48,284 bases of DNA from Candidatus Doudnabacteria bacterium (GTDB lineage: Bacteria > Patescibacteriota > Dojkabacteria > J137 > JAEUSD01), in the NCBI GenBank assembly GCA_016788825.1, contig JAEUSD010000009.1, positions 1 to 48,284 on the forward strand. Reading direction: 5' to 3'. How positions within the stretch are numbered: position 1 is the first letter of the stretch; every line of letters starts with the position of its first letter. The position numbers were made by a program, and so were the translations under genes. The notes under the pieces were generated by a model. That model did not search any database. It was given only the letters and a program-made list of their open reading frames with translations, and was not told where the DNA came from. This document shows, piece by piece, positions 7,061-14,422 of the stretch.

Positions 7061-8040
7061 GCTTCGATTATTTGATTTACTGGCCTATAAGCAATAGTAT
7101 ACACCCCATCTCCTTTAAAGGTTATCTCGAAGCTCGCCTTTGAGAATGGGCCATCAGGAACAGCTTGAGGAAACCGAATATCTATAGTTGCTTTACCACC
7201 CAAAGGTAATTCGATAGTTTCCTGGTTTTCATTCAATTTAACATAGGCTGCATTTTCAGAAACCCTTAAAACACCGTCTAGTCCCACGATTAGTTTTACA
7301 GGGTGCGGGAATTCATTGGGTGCAAAAGGTGCGACAACAAATATATCTGCCCCCCTCGTAGCACCATTAGCCATACTAGGAAATATTGTTAACCTAGAAT
7401 CGTCTTTTCCAACAGAGAAATTGTCAGGCTTGTCCTTTGTAACAGTAGCAACAGATAAATCAACAGCTTCAGTTGTATAAGGAAGTGTAGTCGTAGCCTT
7501 GTTCATCGCCAACATTCTTTGTGATTCAACATTACCTAAAGAATCAGTGACAGTGCCTAGGCTATTTATAATCTCTTTAAGTAGAAAACCATGAATTGAA
7601 GACCTCCCTACGACAGCCATATTCATAAGAGAAAGTAGTATTTGGGATATCAAAGATAAGTCTACTACAACTATGCAATCACTAAGTTCAACTATCAAGA
7701 GTTGCTTTACCAGCTCTCCTCGATACTGAGTAACTACTAGCGGGCACCGTATAGCCTCTGACTCTTCAAACATGCTCGCAGAGAAGCCGTTAACCATGAC
7801 CCTCTCACCAGTACTTGAATTTAAATCTTTAAACTTGTCAACTTCTAAGCCGGCCTTATTCCCTTTTATCCAGATAACACCATTCCCTAATACATCGGCA
7901 GGCGTCTTTTCTAAGGCTTTTTTGGAAAGGATCAGAACTCCTTGCTCTGCTAACTTTTCCAGGTGAGGAGTAAAAGCAGCATAACCTAATGCGGGCTTTG
8001 TAGTTGAGCCATCAGCGTGTTTCAATTGATTGAGTCCCAT
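7057..8040 (-). CDS. Hypothetical protein, 327 aa, first gene of rpiB operon
   Basis: I do not recognise this protein. Its N-terminal half carries short alpha/beta segments and one hydrophobic stretch around residues 117-140 that may be a buried helix. The last 100 residues look like a beta-rich domain with alternating strands and a PLGGKATIDIRFP segment, similar in texture to immunoglobulin-like or pilus-chaperone folds. There is no signal peptide. A -10-like TAAGAT lies 6 nt upstream of the ATG, so it probably leads a leaderless operon mRNA with rpiB, the epimerase-like gene and the LOG fusion. Confidence 0.6.
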   Translation of the reverse strand: MGLNQLKHADGSTTKPALGYAAFTPHLEKLAEQGVLILSKKALEKTPADVLGNGVIWIKGNKAGLEVDKFKDLNSSTGERVMVNGFSASMFEESEAIRCPLVVTQYRGELVKQLLIVELSDCIVVVDLSLISQILLSLMNMAVVGRSSIHGFLLKEIINSLGTVTDSLGNVESQRMLAMNKATTTLPYTTEAVDLSVATVTKDKPDNFSVGKDDSRLTIFPSMANGATRGADIFVVAPFAPNEFPHPVKLIVGLDGVLRVSENAAYVKLNENQETIELPLGGKATIDIRFPQAVPDGPFSKASFEITFKGDGVYTIAYRPVNQIIEA

Positions 8041-8046
8041 AGTACT

Positions 8047-8052
8047 ATCTTA
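8047..8052 (-). promoter_or_regulatory. -10 element, probable leaderless start
   Basis: TAAGAT on the minus strand lies 6 nt from the ATG at 8040. No convincing -35 box is visible. The call rests on the same spacing recurring at other operon heads in the window. Confidence 0.4.
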
Positions 8053-8123
8053 CTTACCAACCCTAAATTTTAGCACGCGAGGGGAAAACGTTCAGGAAGC
8101 TTACAGCAGGGCCTTATCAGGAA

Positions 8124-9242
8124 CTATCTCCCCGTAGCCTGTTTAACCAAGGCTATTAGTTCTTGGGAGTCTTTGTCGGAGAATCGCTCGCGAGCGGGGG
8201 CAAGGATATCGATTAGGTGTTTGGCAACTGCATTTTTGAGATCGAGAGGGAATAGATCCCCGCTCGCGTAGGCAGCTTCTAGTTCTGGGTAGGATTTGAA
8301 AGTGACATTACCACCGAATCGTTCCTCTCTTTCAATCACAACTTCGCCAATGATTGGGAATAGTAAGTGTTGAGTCCAGTCCAAAATTGGATTGAACTTC
8401 GTCTCCTTCTCAGGAGCATACGCTTTGCGAATCTTGTCTTGGATCTCTTCAGGGGTGTCATGGATAAACACAGCTGACCCAGGAACCGATTTACTCATCT
8501 TCATCGCAGTTGTCAGCTCAACTTTATCCATAGACTCATCAGGAGCAGTAGCCGGCTTTTGCAACCCCATTACCAAATGATGGTGAATCGCGATCGGCTT
8601 CATTATATTTCCAGCACCGTCTCTTAATGGGTTAATTTTCAACTTCTCAGCAACTTCCAGAGCAATTACATGGCATTTGCGCTGATCCATTCCCGCATGT
8701 GCGATATGGTTACCCATTTCAAAAATATCTGCAACTTGCATCGGAGGATAGATAAGTAAGGCAAAATTCATATTTTCCGACTCTTGACGGCCTAAAATAG
8801 TCGTAGATTTCATCACTCTAGACAGGGTTAGATTCTTTGATACCTCGACCAAACTCTGCCAGTACCGGTCATTATTGTGATAAAGCTCAGAACCAAATAT
8901 TGGAGCAATCTTCTCTGGATCGGCGCCTGCGATTTCGCAAGAAACCTTCATCGCAGGCATAAAGTATTCAAGCGCCACACGCTTGATCAACTCGTGATCA
9001 CCTCCTAGTTTATTATTTATCCAGGTATGCCAGTCCGCAAGAAAGATTCTAGTATCTACACCTAGCTTTTGTAGTTCACGAATCACGAGACCAGTCATTA
9101 AGCCTGAACCGAGATGGAGGATACCCGAAATTTCAAAGCCGATATAATGCTTCAACTGCTCACCTCCATCGAGCATAGAACTCAATTTCTCTTCCCCTAA
9201 AATTTCTTCCGTAACTTGTTTTAGACTTGTAAGGTCAGCCAT
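8124..9242 (-). CDS. tyrS: Tyrosyl-tRNA synthetase, archaeal/eukaryotic type
   Basis: This class I synthetase has HLGSG (residues 43-47) as its HIGH motif and KMSKS at 248-252. It keeps the tyrosine-pocket residues of archaeal TyrRS: Y33, Y165, Q169 and D172, with AHAGMDQRK shortly after. The C-terminal pattern TPEEIQDKIRKAY, RFGGN and LDLKNAVAKHLIDIL closely matches archaeal TyrRS, and the bacterial S4-like domain is absent, which explains the 372-residue length. It charges tRNA-Tyr. It follows the arogenate dehydrogenase-like gene by 2 nt and is probably co-transcribed. Confidence 0.9.
   Translation of the reverse strand: MADLTSLKQVTEEILGEEKLSSMLDGGEQLKHYIGFEISGILHLGSGLMTGLVIRELQKLGVDTRIFLADWHTWINNKLGGDHELIKRVALEYFMPAMKVSCEIAGADPEKIAPIFGSELYHNNDRYWQSLVEVSKNLTLSRVMKSTTILGRQESENMNFALLIYPPMQVADIFEMGNHIAHAGMDQRKCHVIALEVAEKLKINPLRDGAGNIMKPIAIHHHLVMGLQKPATAPDESMDKVELTTAMKMSKSVPGSAVFIHDTPEEIQDKIRKAYAPEKETKFNPILDWTQHLLFPIIGEVVIEREERFGGNVTFKSYPELEAAYASGDLFPLDLKNAVAKHLIDILAPARERFSDKDSQELIALVKQATGR
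8185..8268. repeat. Palindrome and 11-bp inverted repeat at 3' end of tyrS
   Basis: CGCTCGCGAGCG (8185-8196) is a 12-bp palindrome, and CGCGAGCGGGG (8189-8199) pairs with CCCCGCTCGCG (8258-8268). All coding. Confidence 0.6.
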
Positions 9243-9244
9243 GG

Positions 9245-9985
9245 TTAATTATTTAATTCACTTTCTATATCTTCTAAAGCCTTTTTGAACTTTTTGCGCA
9301 TTTCAGTAGCAAAAGGGTTATACAAATTCATATCTTTAAAAAGTTGCCAGCTGTCATTTACAACATATTGTTGAACTTCCAGTAACTTTTCAAAGCCCTT
9401 TGTATCAATACCCGTAGTCCCTACTTCCATTTGCTGCCCAATTCTACCAACCAAATGTGTATACAACAATGAGTAAGCCATCTTTCGATCATGCTCCTCC
9501 GGCGACATCTCCTTCAAAGACACCCCCAATTTATCCACAAACACCCCCTTAAGAAAGCTTTCACTCTGAGCAGAAAGCCGAACCGGACAGAAAACCAAAG
9601 GCAACCCAGCCAAGCTATCCCCATTGTTCCGTACACTGTCCGGTCCAAATATTGGATGGGTAGCGCAGATTTCACACCCCTCAGGTAAAATCTCCAGCAT
9701 CCATTCCGCAGGAAGCATCTTTACCGAGCACACATCAACCACAACCGTTCCTTTGGTTATAATGGGGTCAATTTGCTTCAACACAGACCTCAACTCAGAA
9801 ATTGGTACACAACAAAATACAACCCGAGAATCCAAAACATCCTCCAGCTTATTCGCTTCAGGCAACTTCGCATCAAAAGCTTTCACCCTAACATCAGGAC
9901 CCAAAGCACGCTGAAGCTGCTCGTAAAGAAGCCCCCCAAACCTACCCCGCCCAATAATTCCGATCTCCAGTTTACCTGTGTTCAT
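9245..9985 (-). CDS. Arogenate/prephenate dehydrogenase-like protein
   Basis: From ATG at 9985 the 246-residue product starts with a Rossmann nucleotide-binding loop GIIGRGRFG. It contains VDVCSVK and the TyrA-family motif ATHPIFGPDS. The pattern is closest to arogenate dehydrogenases (plant or cyanobacterial style), which oxidatively decarboxylate arogenate or prephenate toward tyrosine with NADP or NAD. The open frame extends to 10141, but that would cover the divergent promoter region; a TATAAT lies 10 nt upstream of 9985. It is followed 2 nt later by tyrS, linking it to tyrosine supply or sensing. No other aromatic biosynthesis gene is present. Confidence 0.78.
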   Translation of the reverse strand: MNTGKLEIGIIGRGRFGGLLYEQLQRALGPDVRVKAFDAKLPEANKLEDVLDSRVVFCCVPISELRSVLKQIDPIITKGTVVVDVCSVKMLPAEWMLEILPEGCEICATHPIFGPDSVRNNGDSLAGLPLVFCPVRLSAQSESFLKGVFVDKLGVSLKEMSPEEHDRKMAYSLLYTHLVGRIGQQMEVGTTGIDTKGFEKLLEVQQYVVNDSWQLFKDMNLYNPFATEMRKKFKKALEDIESELNN

Positions 9986-9995
9986 AGTAGACAGG

Positions 9996-10001
9996 ATTAT
10001 A
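9996..10001 (-). promoter_or_regulatory. -10 element of the tyrA-like/tyrS operon
   Basis: TATAAT lies 10 nt upstream of the ATG at 9985, giving a leader of about 3-4 nt. The 13 bases from ATATAATCC to TGTC are also found at the secD promoter (17103-17115). Confidence 0.5.
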
Positions 10002-10021
10002 TAACAAAATTTACCCCAAGC

Positions 10022-10027
10022 TATGAT
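10022..10027 (+). promoter_or_regulatory. Possible -10 element of the 10044 gene
   Basis: TATGAT lies 16 nt upstream of the chosen ATG at 10044, divergent from the tyrA-like promoter. No clear -35 box is seen. Confidence 0.3.
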
Positions 10028-10043
10028 TGTGATAGATTTATAT

Positions 10044-10913
10044 ATGGCAGAAAGATTGACACTCAAACTCGACCCCCTTGAAAAGAAGCCACGTCGCTTC
10101 TCACTAATGGGCATAACTATCGCCACGTTCGTAATTTTCACCGTCGGACTCTTTCTCGCAGGGATCTACTTTACCAACTTCGTATCCAGACTCGAGTCAC
10201 AACTAAAAGTAACCACCATCACCCAGGCAACATGGACGATAAATGAGGCCACCATGAATCTAGAAAAACCAGGAACTCGCAACCTCAAACTAGTCAGTTC
10301 AATCGGCAATATAAGAAACTATAATAACATCCGTGCCTACGGATTATCTCGAGATGGTAAAAAACTGGCCGTCACCACCGGTGACGGCCTAGAAGTCATT
10401 ACACTAGCCTCAAATGACTCACTCAAATTATCTCTGCCATTTGCCATCACAGGCGATGCAGGAGAACTGATCAATTGGGACAATTCAAGCAAGTACTTTG
10501 CTTTTCCGGTACTGAATAATTCAGACCAGCAGTCCAATATCATTTTGGTCGACACCCAAAAAGAAGAAGTGAGAACATGGAATGCACCATTGCATGCAAA
10601 TCAGGGAGCGTTCTACCCTGTGCTGTTCCATCCATTGCGAGAGCTGCTATTGACAGTAAACTACGATGACACGGAAACAGCTCTCGCAGATACATCCGCC
10701 CGCTCCCTCATGCTAACCATATATACCAAGCAAGGCGAGAAGATCTGGGAGAAGGTTGCCCGTCCCGCCAAAGATACACGCGGGATATTGTTCAAATGGG
10801 ACGAAACAGGAACCTATGTGGAGTACCGCCTTACCAACGCCACAGATACCAACGGAATAGAGAAAGACTACCTCTTCAGCAAGCTAGCCTGGGAGACAGA
10901 GATGATGGAATAG
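10044..10913 (+). CDS. Membrane-anchored propeller-like protein
   Basis: A short basic cytoplasmic end (KKPRRFS) is followed by one transmembrane helix at about residues 21-45 and an extracytoplasmic domain of about 240 residues. Repeats such as LSRDGKKLAVTT and FKWDETGTYVEY resemble WD40/TolB-type propeller blades. I chose ATG 10044 because an upstream ATG at 10023 lies on the possible -10 box. The architecture matches the protein at 494-1630. It is a single plus-strand gene between minus-strand operons, ending 4 nt before the convergent phasin-like gene. No catalytic motif is visible. Confidence 0.65.
   Translation: MAERLTLKLDPLEKKPRRFSLMGITIATFVIFTVGLFLAGIYFTNFVSRLESQLKVTTITQATWTINEATMNLEKPGTRNLKLVSSIGNIRNYNNIRAYGLSRDGKKLAVTTGDGLEVITLASNDSLKLSLPFAITGDAGELINWDNSSKYFAFPVLNNSDQQSNIILVDTQKEEVRTWNAPLHANQGAFYPVLFHPLRELLLTVNYDDTETALADTSARSLMLTIYTKQGEKIWEKVARPAKDTRGILFKWDETGTYVEYRLTNATDTNGIEKDYLFSKLAWETEMME
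10367..10389. repeat. Perfect hairpin inside CDS, 10-bp stem, 3-nt loop
   Basis: GGCCGTCACC, loop ACC, GGTGACGGCC. It lies within the propeller-like gene. No T-run follows on either strand, so it is not an intrinsic terminator. Confidence 0.85.
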
Positions 10914-10917
10914 GCTA

Positions 10918-11238
10918 CTAAGCAGCTTCTGTCGTAGGCTGGGTATTTTGAGCTGAGCTTTCTTCAGTTGGAGCTACGTTCGCATCAGCTTGAGACTCTG
11001 TTTTCTTGTTCAACCCCATCTCATTCATAGCTTTTCTCACCTCTTCTTTTACCTGTCTGCTGATTTCGCCTGCTTTCTCTTCGCTCTTCACCAACATCTG
11101 TTTGACCAACTCACGTCCTTCTTCTTCGTTCAAAGCGCCTTCCTTCTTGAGTTCTTCAACAAATTGCACTGTTTTGTCTCGAGTGATGGAAGCTGCCCCA
11201 ACCATAAATAAAATTGCTTTCTTGAGTATTGGATTCAT
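10918..11238 (-). CDS. Phasin-like coiled-coil protein (COG3937 type)
   Basis: From ATG at 11238 the product has 106 residues. Its pattern of short helices, with KTVQFVEELKKEGALNEEEG and VKEEVRKAMNEMGL, resembles the small 'polyhydroxyalkanoate synthesis regulator phasin' family, which is widespread in bacteria that make no polyhydroxyalkanoate. The C-terminus is a low-complexity Thr/Ala/Gln/Glu tail. No PHA synthase is nearby, so the family name should not be read as a function. An upstream in-frame ATG at 11262 would begin only 7 nt from the trxB stop. It lies 30 nt downstream of trxB, probably in the same transcript. Confidence 0.65.
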   Translation of the reverse strand: MNPILKKAILFMVGAASITRDKTVQFVEELKKEGALNEEEGRELVKQMLVKSEEKAGEISRQVKEEVRKAMNEMGLNKKTESQADANVAPTEESSAQNTQPTTEAA

Positions 11239-11268
11239 AAATTTGTAATTAATATTTAACACTATATT

Positions 11269-12198
11269 CTACACCACTTCCTTCATTTCCAGATACTTTA
11301 TTGTTTCCAAGGCGGCCCGGCAGCCCATGCCGGCAGCAGTTATCGCTTGACGATAAACTTGGTCTTGGACATCTCCACATACGAAAATGCCGGGCCGCGA
11401 GGTGTGTATACCATCGGCAGAATCGACATAGCCTTTATCTGTTAGCTTTATGGTGCCGCCCAGGAACGCAGTCACTGGTTCATGGCCAATAGCCAAGAAA
11501 AACCCATCCAGAGGTTGGTCATAAGTACGATTCTCTTGGTTATTGAAAAGTACTGCATGTGAAAGTTTATTCTCTTTACCTACGATCTCTTTGACTTCCG
11601 TGTTCCACACAATCTCAATCTTTGGGTCATTGGCCACGCGATCCGCCATTATCTTACTAGCGCGGAATTTGTCACGGCGGTGGATCAGGTAAACCTTACT
11701 TGCGTGGTGTGTTAAGTAAGTTGCTTCCTCCATCGCACTGTCCCCACCACCAACCACCGCTACCACTTTGTCTTTGTACAAAGCCCCATCACATGTTGCA
11801 CAAGTAGATACCCCACGCCCGTAAAGCTCTGCCTCACCCGGCACATTTAATCGCTTTGGGGTAGCCCCTGTGGCGATGATTACGGCTGATGTAGTGTACT
11901 GCTTGTCATGAGTCCTCACCACGTAATCATCGCCCTCGATTTCAATTGCAGTCGCATCCACAAACTCCACAAGTGCTCCGAAGCGCTGCACCTGTTTGAG
12001 CATATTATCCATCAACACGGGACCATCTATACCGTCTACAAATCCAGGAAAATTCTCAATCACAGTAGTGTTCATTAGTTGCCCCCCGTAGGTATACCCA
12101 CCGAGAACTAAAGTCTTCAGACCGCCACGCGCTGTGTACAGCGCGGCAGTAAGTCCCGCAGGACCTGATCCAATTATGATAACTTCGTATTTATCCAT
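11269..12198 (-). CDS. trxB: Thioredoxin reductase
   Basis: This 309-residue flavoprotein has the FAD-binding GSGPAGLTAALYTAR at the N-terminus, the redox pair C133ATC136 and the NADPH-binding GGGDSAMEEA. The C-terminal FAD motif GIFVCGDV is also present. The length is typical of low-molecular-weight thioredoxin reductase. It transfers electrons from NADPH to thioredoxin, whose gene ends 1 nt upstream, so the pair forms a cytoplasmic thiol-reducing operon. Confidence 0.96.
   Translation of the reverse strand: MDKYEVIIIGSGPAGLTAALYTARGGLKTLVLGGYTYGGQLMNTTVIENFPGFVDGIDGPVLMDNMLKQVQRFGALVEFVDATAIEIEGDDYVVRTHDKQYTTSAVIIATGATPKRLNVPGEAELYGRGVSTCATCDGALYKDKVVAVVGGGDSAMEEATYLTHHASKVYLIHRRDKFRASKIMADRVANDPKIEIVWNTEVKEIVGKENKLSHAVLFNNQENRTYDQPLDGFFLAIGHEPVTAFLGGTIKLTDKGYVDSADGIHTSRPGIFVCGDVQDQVYRQAITAAGMGCRAALETIKYLEMKEVV
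12128..12145. repeat. Near-palindrome in trxB, 8-bp arms, 2-nt centre
   Basis: CGCGCTGT, centre GT, ACAGCGCG, close to the 5' end of trxB and overlapping codons of the FAD-binding region. Confidence 0.6.
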
Positions 12199-12199
12199 A

Positions 12200-12586
12200 T
12201 TATGCAGCTAGTGGCAACTCTGAATTTGAACTATCTCCGACACCAGAGAGAACTTTGTCAATATGACTACGAATCATTGGCTCAGGAATCGCTCCCAGAA
12301 TATCTGTCCCCATCCCCATGTACTCACCCTTGTTGAAAAATTTGAGGTTAGGAATAGACATAATTCCGTATTGCCCAGCAATCTGTGGATACTCATCAAC
12401 ATTTAGCTTAACGATCTTTAGCTTACCTTCCAGCTCTGTAGATAATTTCTCCAATGTTGGGGCAATTCGCAAACAAGGTTGGCACCAAGAGGCCCAAAAA
12501 TCTACTAGTACTGGAATATCGCTCTTCATTACTTCTGTATCAAAGTTTTCTGCTGTTGCAGTTACAATTTTGCTATTCGTATCCAT
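12200..12586 (-). CDS. trxA: Thioredoxin with WCQPC active site
   Basis: The thioredoxin fold is clear from DFWASWCQPC (active-site cysteines C35 and C38), LNVDEYP and the cis-proline segment SIPNLKFF. At 128 residues it is somewhat longer than a standard thioredoxin, with a tail ending in SNSELPLAA. The residue after the first cysteine is Gln instead of Gly, which may shift redox potential or partner choice. It has no signal peptide and lies directly before trxB, its likely reductase. It could serve general disulfide reduction. Confidence 0.92.
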   Translation of the reverse strand: MDTNSKIVTATAENFDTEVMKSDIPVLVDFWASWCQPCLRIAPTLEKLSTELEGKLKIVKLNVDEYPQIAGQYGIMSIPNLKFFNKGEYMGMGTDILGAIPEPMIRSHIDKVLSGVGDSSNSELPLAA

Positions 12587-12648
12587 AATATGTAATCAGA
12601 AAATTAAGGATTTAATTGTACCATCGTTGGCAAGAGGCCCAGAGATAA

Positions 12649-13452
12649 TTACCCGCCTTTGCCTATCGGCAAAGGCTCATTTCCAATCGGACCTGCGGAA
12701 GTACTTGTGGAACTGGAACTTGACGATTGTTGAGGTAAAGGAAACGTTACTTGAGCAATATCATAAAGCTCATCCTCCGACGCAGATGAACTTACTGTAA
12801 TCGTAGCTGAACGACTTGATGTTGGAGTTGGAGTACTACCCGGGACAGACGTGGTAGAAGTACGGCTCGAGGAACTACGCGAAGTACTGGATCCAGTCGA
12901 GGTACTCCCACCATAATCTCCACCAATATCAACATAGTTAATAAACTGACGAGTTGTATCATTGTAAACTAGACGAATAGTCAGAAAGACTTCGAAGTTG
13001 GCAAATGGTGGCAGCAAAGGACTGCCTGTGATTAGGTTGCGATCTCCTCTTCCGTCAAAGAATGGATTAACCTGCGCATTACCATAAGAACTATCAATAT
13101 TTAGTATGGTAAAGGTATTCAAGGAAGTGTCGTTAAACCAACTGCGCAAGAACACGTTGTTTACAGGATAATTCCCAGCATGATTGATCACGTAGCGATA
13201 AGTGATTGTATATACACCATTACCCTCATCTACGAGGTTAAATATCTCATTCGTGATAGTAAGATCGTCTTCAACACCAGCAACTGAAGTGTCTGTAGAG
13301 GTCACTGTGGTACCTGGTTGTGTTGGGGTTAGTCCGGGGATTAGGCCTGCGTAAATAGCTACAGCCAAGGCTACCGCTAACAACAATATTACAACAATTA
13401 TTGAACCTATGACTTTGTTACGCAAGTATGTTTTTATAACTCCCGCCATCAT
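12649..13452 (-). CDS. Membrane-anchored Ser/Thr-rich surface protein
   Basis: A transmembrane helix at about residues 13-36 anchors an extracytoplasmic beta-rich domain (about 60-180). This domain contains NEIFNLVDEGNGVYTITY and resembles DUF11-like 'conserved repeat' domains. A long Ser/Thr-rich, probably disordered segment follows (about 180-230). The C-terminus is PLPIGKGG. Two adjacent ATG codons (13452 and 13449) can serve as start. It follows radC by 21 nt and precedes trxA by 62 nt. I do not recognise a specific family; a structural or adhesive envelope role is inferred. Confidence 0.65.
   Translation of the reverse strand: MMAGVIKTYLRNKVIGSIIVVILLLAVALAVAIYAGLIPGLTPTQPGTTVTSTDTSVAGVEDDLTITNEIFNLVDEGNGVYTITYRYVINHAGNYPVNNVFLRSWFNDTSLNTFTILNIDSSYGNAQVNPFFDGRGDRNLITGSPLLPPFANFEVFLTIRLVYNDTTRQFINYVDIGGDYGGSTSTGSSTSRSSSSRTSTTSVPGSTPTPTSSRSATITVSSSASEDELYDIAQVTFPLPQQSSSSSSTSTSAGPIGNEPLPIGKGG
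12655..12676. repeat. Perfect hairpin, 9-bp stem, 4-nt loop, at 3' end of CDS
   Basis: GCCTTTGCC, loop TATC, GGCAAAGGC, just before the stop codon of the Ser/Thr-rich protein. It is not followed by a T-run on the minus strand, so termination is doubtful. Confidence 0.7.
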
Positions 13453-13473
13453 ATTCTGAAAAAGGCTCAGACG

Positions 13474-14151
13474 TCAACAAGCTACCTCGCCCCCCTGCCG
13501 CATGCTGTACCAGCCATTGTTTTTTGTAATAATGATGTGATCATACACAGGGATACCCAACAGTTTACCTGCTTCACACATGGCCTTGGTTACGCTTTTG
13601 TCCTCACCGCTTGGTATACAAATATTGCTCGGATGATTGTGTACCAGGATCACGCAGGCTGCTCGATCTGCCACCGCATCTGCAAAAACCTCGCGCGGAT
13701 GTACTAGTGTATTTGTTAACGTCCCCAGGCTTACAAGTCTCTTATTTAGCAATCGAAAAGCGCCATCGATGGTAATCAGTACTAAGTTCTCTTGCTTTGC
13801 ACCGGCTATATCCGTCACCAAGGGCAAAACTTTAGCTGGGGTGTCTAACACTATTTGCTCGTTTAAATGATAGCGGTGCGCAAATTCCATGGCCGCCAGA
13901 ATGGCGGCCACCTTTGCACTACTTAAGCCTTTGATACCAACCAGACTATGGATACTCGTATACAGGTATCCTGAAGATTTGATTCGATCAAGAACTTGGC
14001 CGGCAATATCCGTTACACTATGGCCTTTTACCCCACTTCCAATGATAAGTTGCAAAAGTTCGAGATCGGTAAGCCTGGCCGCGCCTCCATGGATCAATTT
14101 TTCGCGCGGCCGGTCAAGTCTTGGGAGTAGTTTTGGTGATGCAAGTTGCAT
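13474..14151 (-). CDS. radC: RadC family JAMM-motif protein
   Basis: The 225-residue length is typical. A helix-hairpin-helix-like segment (VGIKGLSSAK at 71-80) precedes the JAMM metalloprotease-like motif H171-N-H173-P, S181 and D184. A role in DNA repair or recombination is traditional, but the biochemical activity of RadC is unsettled. A TATACT lies 6 nt upstream of the ATG, implying a leaderless mRNA. Codons 81-87 sit in a perfect 9-bp hairpin (13890-13910). Confidence 0.93.
   Translation of the reverse strand: MQLASPKLLPRLDRPREKLIHGGAARLTDLELLQLIIGSGVKGHSVTDIAGQVLDRIKSSGYLYTSIHSLVGIKGLSSAKVAAILAAMEFAHRYHLNEQIVLDTPAKVLPLVTDIAGAKQENLVLITIDGAFRLLNKRLVSLGTLTNTLVHPREVFADAVADRAACVILVHNHPSNICIPSGEDKSVTKAMCEAGKLLGIPVYDHIIITKNNGWYSMRQGGEVAC
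13890..13910. repeat. Perfect hairpin inside radC, 9-bp stem, 3-nt loop
   Basis: TGGCCGCCA, loop GAA, TGGCGGCCA, within the helix-hairpin-helix region of radC. Confidence 0.85.
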
Positions 14152-14157
14152 ACCAAA

Positions 14158-14163
14158 AGTATA
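14158..14163 (-). promoter_or_regulatory. -10 element of radC
   Basis: TATACT lies 6 nt from the radC ATG (14151). The predicted transcription start coincides with the start codon. Confidence 0.5.
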
Positions 14164-14250
14164 TGCAGCAATTCTTAAATTTTTCTTAACGCAATCCGAA
14201 ATCTTGCCATCGAATGCTTTGGCAGTGAGACTTAGAGGGATTCTCAGGTT

Positions 14251-14324
14251 TCAGGGATACTGGACTCGAACCAGCAGTCTTACCGTCCCGAACGGTACGC
14301 TTTAACCAATTAAGCTAATCCCTG
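14251..14324 (-). tRNA. tRNA-Pro (anticodon CGG)
   Basis: The minus strand folds into a full cloverleaf. The acceptor stem CAGGGAT pairs with ATCCCTG and discriminator A. The anticodon stem TACCG/CGGTA encloses loop TTCGGGA, and the T arm contains GGTTCGAGTCC. The anticodon CGG reads CCG proline codons, and G37 follows it as usual for proline tRNAs. The 3' CCA is not encoded. It lies in the gap between the SecF operon terminator and radC. Confidence 0.95.
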
Positions 14325-14360
14325 TTGACGAATCATTTACTGGTAAATTTGACATGGCGC

Positions 14361-14366
14361 ATTATA
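14361..14366 (-). promoter_or_regulatory. -10 element, probable tRNA-Pro promoter
   Basis: TATAAT on the minus strand, about 36 nt upstream of the mature tRNA 5' end. It directly abuts the T-run of the preceding terminator. No clear -35 box. Confidence 0.4.
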
Positions 14367-14404
14367 ACAAAACAAAAAGGCGCCCCGACTCTGTCGGGGC
14401 GCCT
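14367..14404 (-). terminator. Rho-independent terminator of the secD-secF operon
   Basis: A perfect 12-bp stem (AGGCGCCCCGAC, loop of 3, GTCGGGGCGCCT; 14378-14404) is followed on the minus strand by TTTTTGTTTTG. It sits 18 nt after the stop codon of the 14423 gene. It is the only strong intrinsic terminator I see in the window. Confidence 0.9.
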
Positions 14405-14422
14405 AGATAGCACTCAATCAAC

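Noticed and set aside
9986-10141. N-terminal extension of the arogenate dehydrogenase-like gene
   Set aside because: The Rossmann loop begins 8 residues after the ATG at 9985, and the extension would cover the divergent promoter region and part of the plus-strand gene.
12318-12800. Long plus-strand ORF opposite trxA
   Set aside because: It lies opposite trxA and the 3' end of a surface protein gene, and has no family-like features or start signals.
13448-13477. Promoter TTGACG-18-TATGAT for the Ser/Thr-rich protein gene
   Set aside because: The -10 box overlaps the two ATG start codons, so transcription would begin inside the gene; the next possible start (TTG at codon 10) would be needed. 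Probably coincidence, with transcription from radC.
14161-14240. Terminator downstream of tRNA-Pro
   Set aside because: Only a 5-bp stem (TGCCA/TGGCA) without a T-run is visible.
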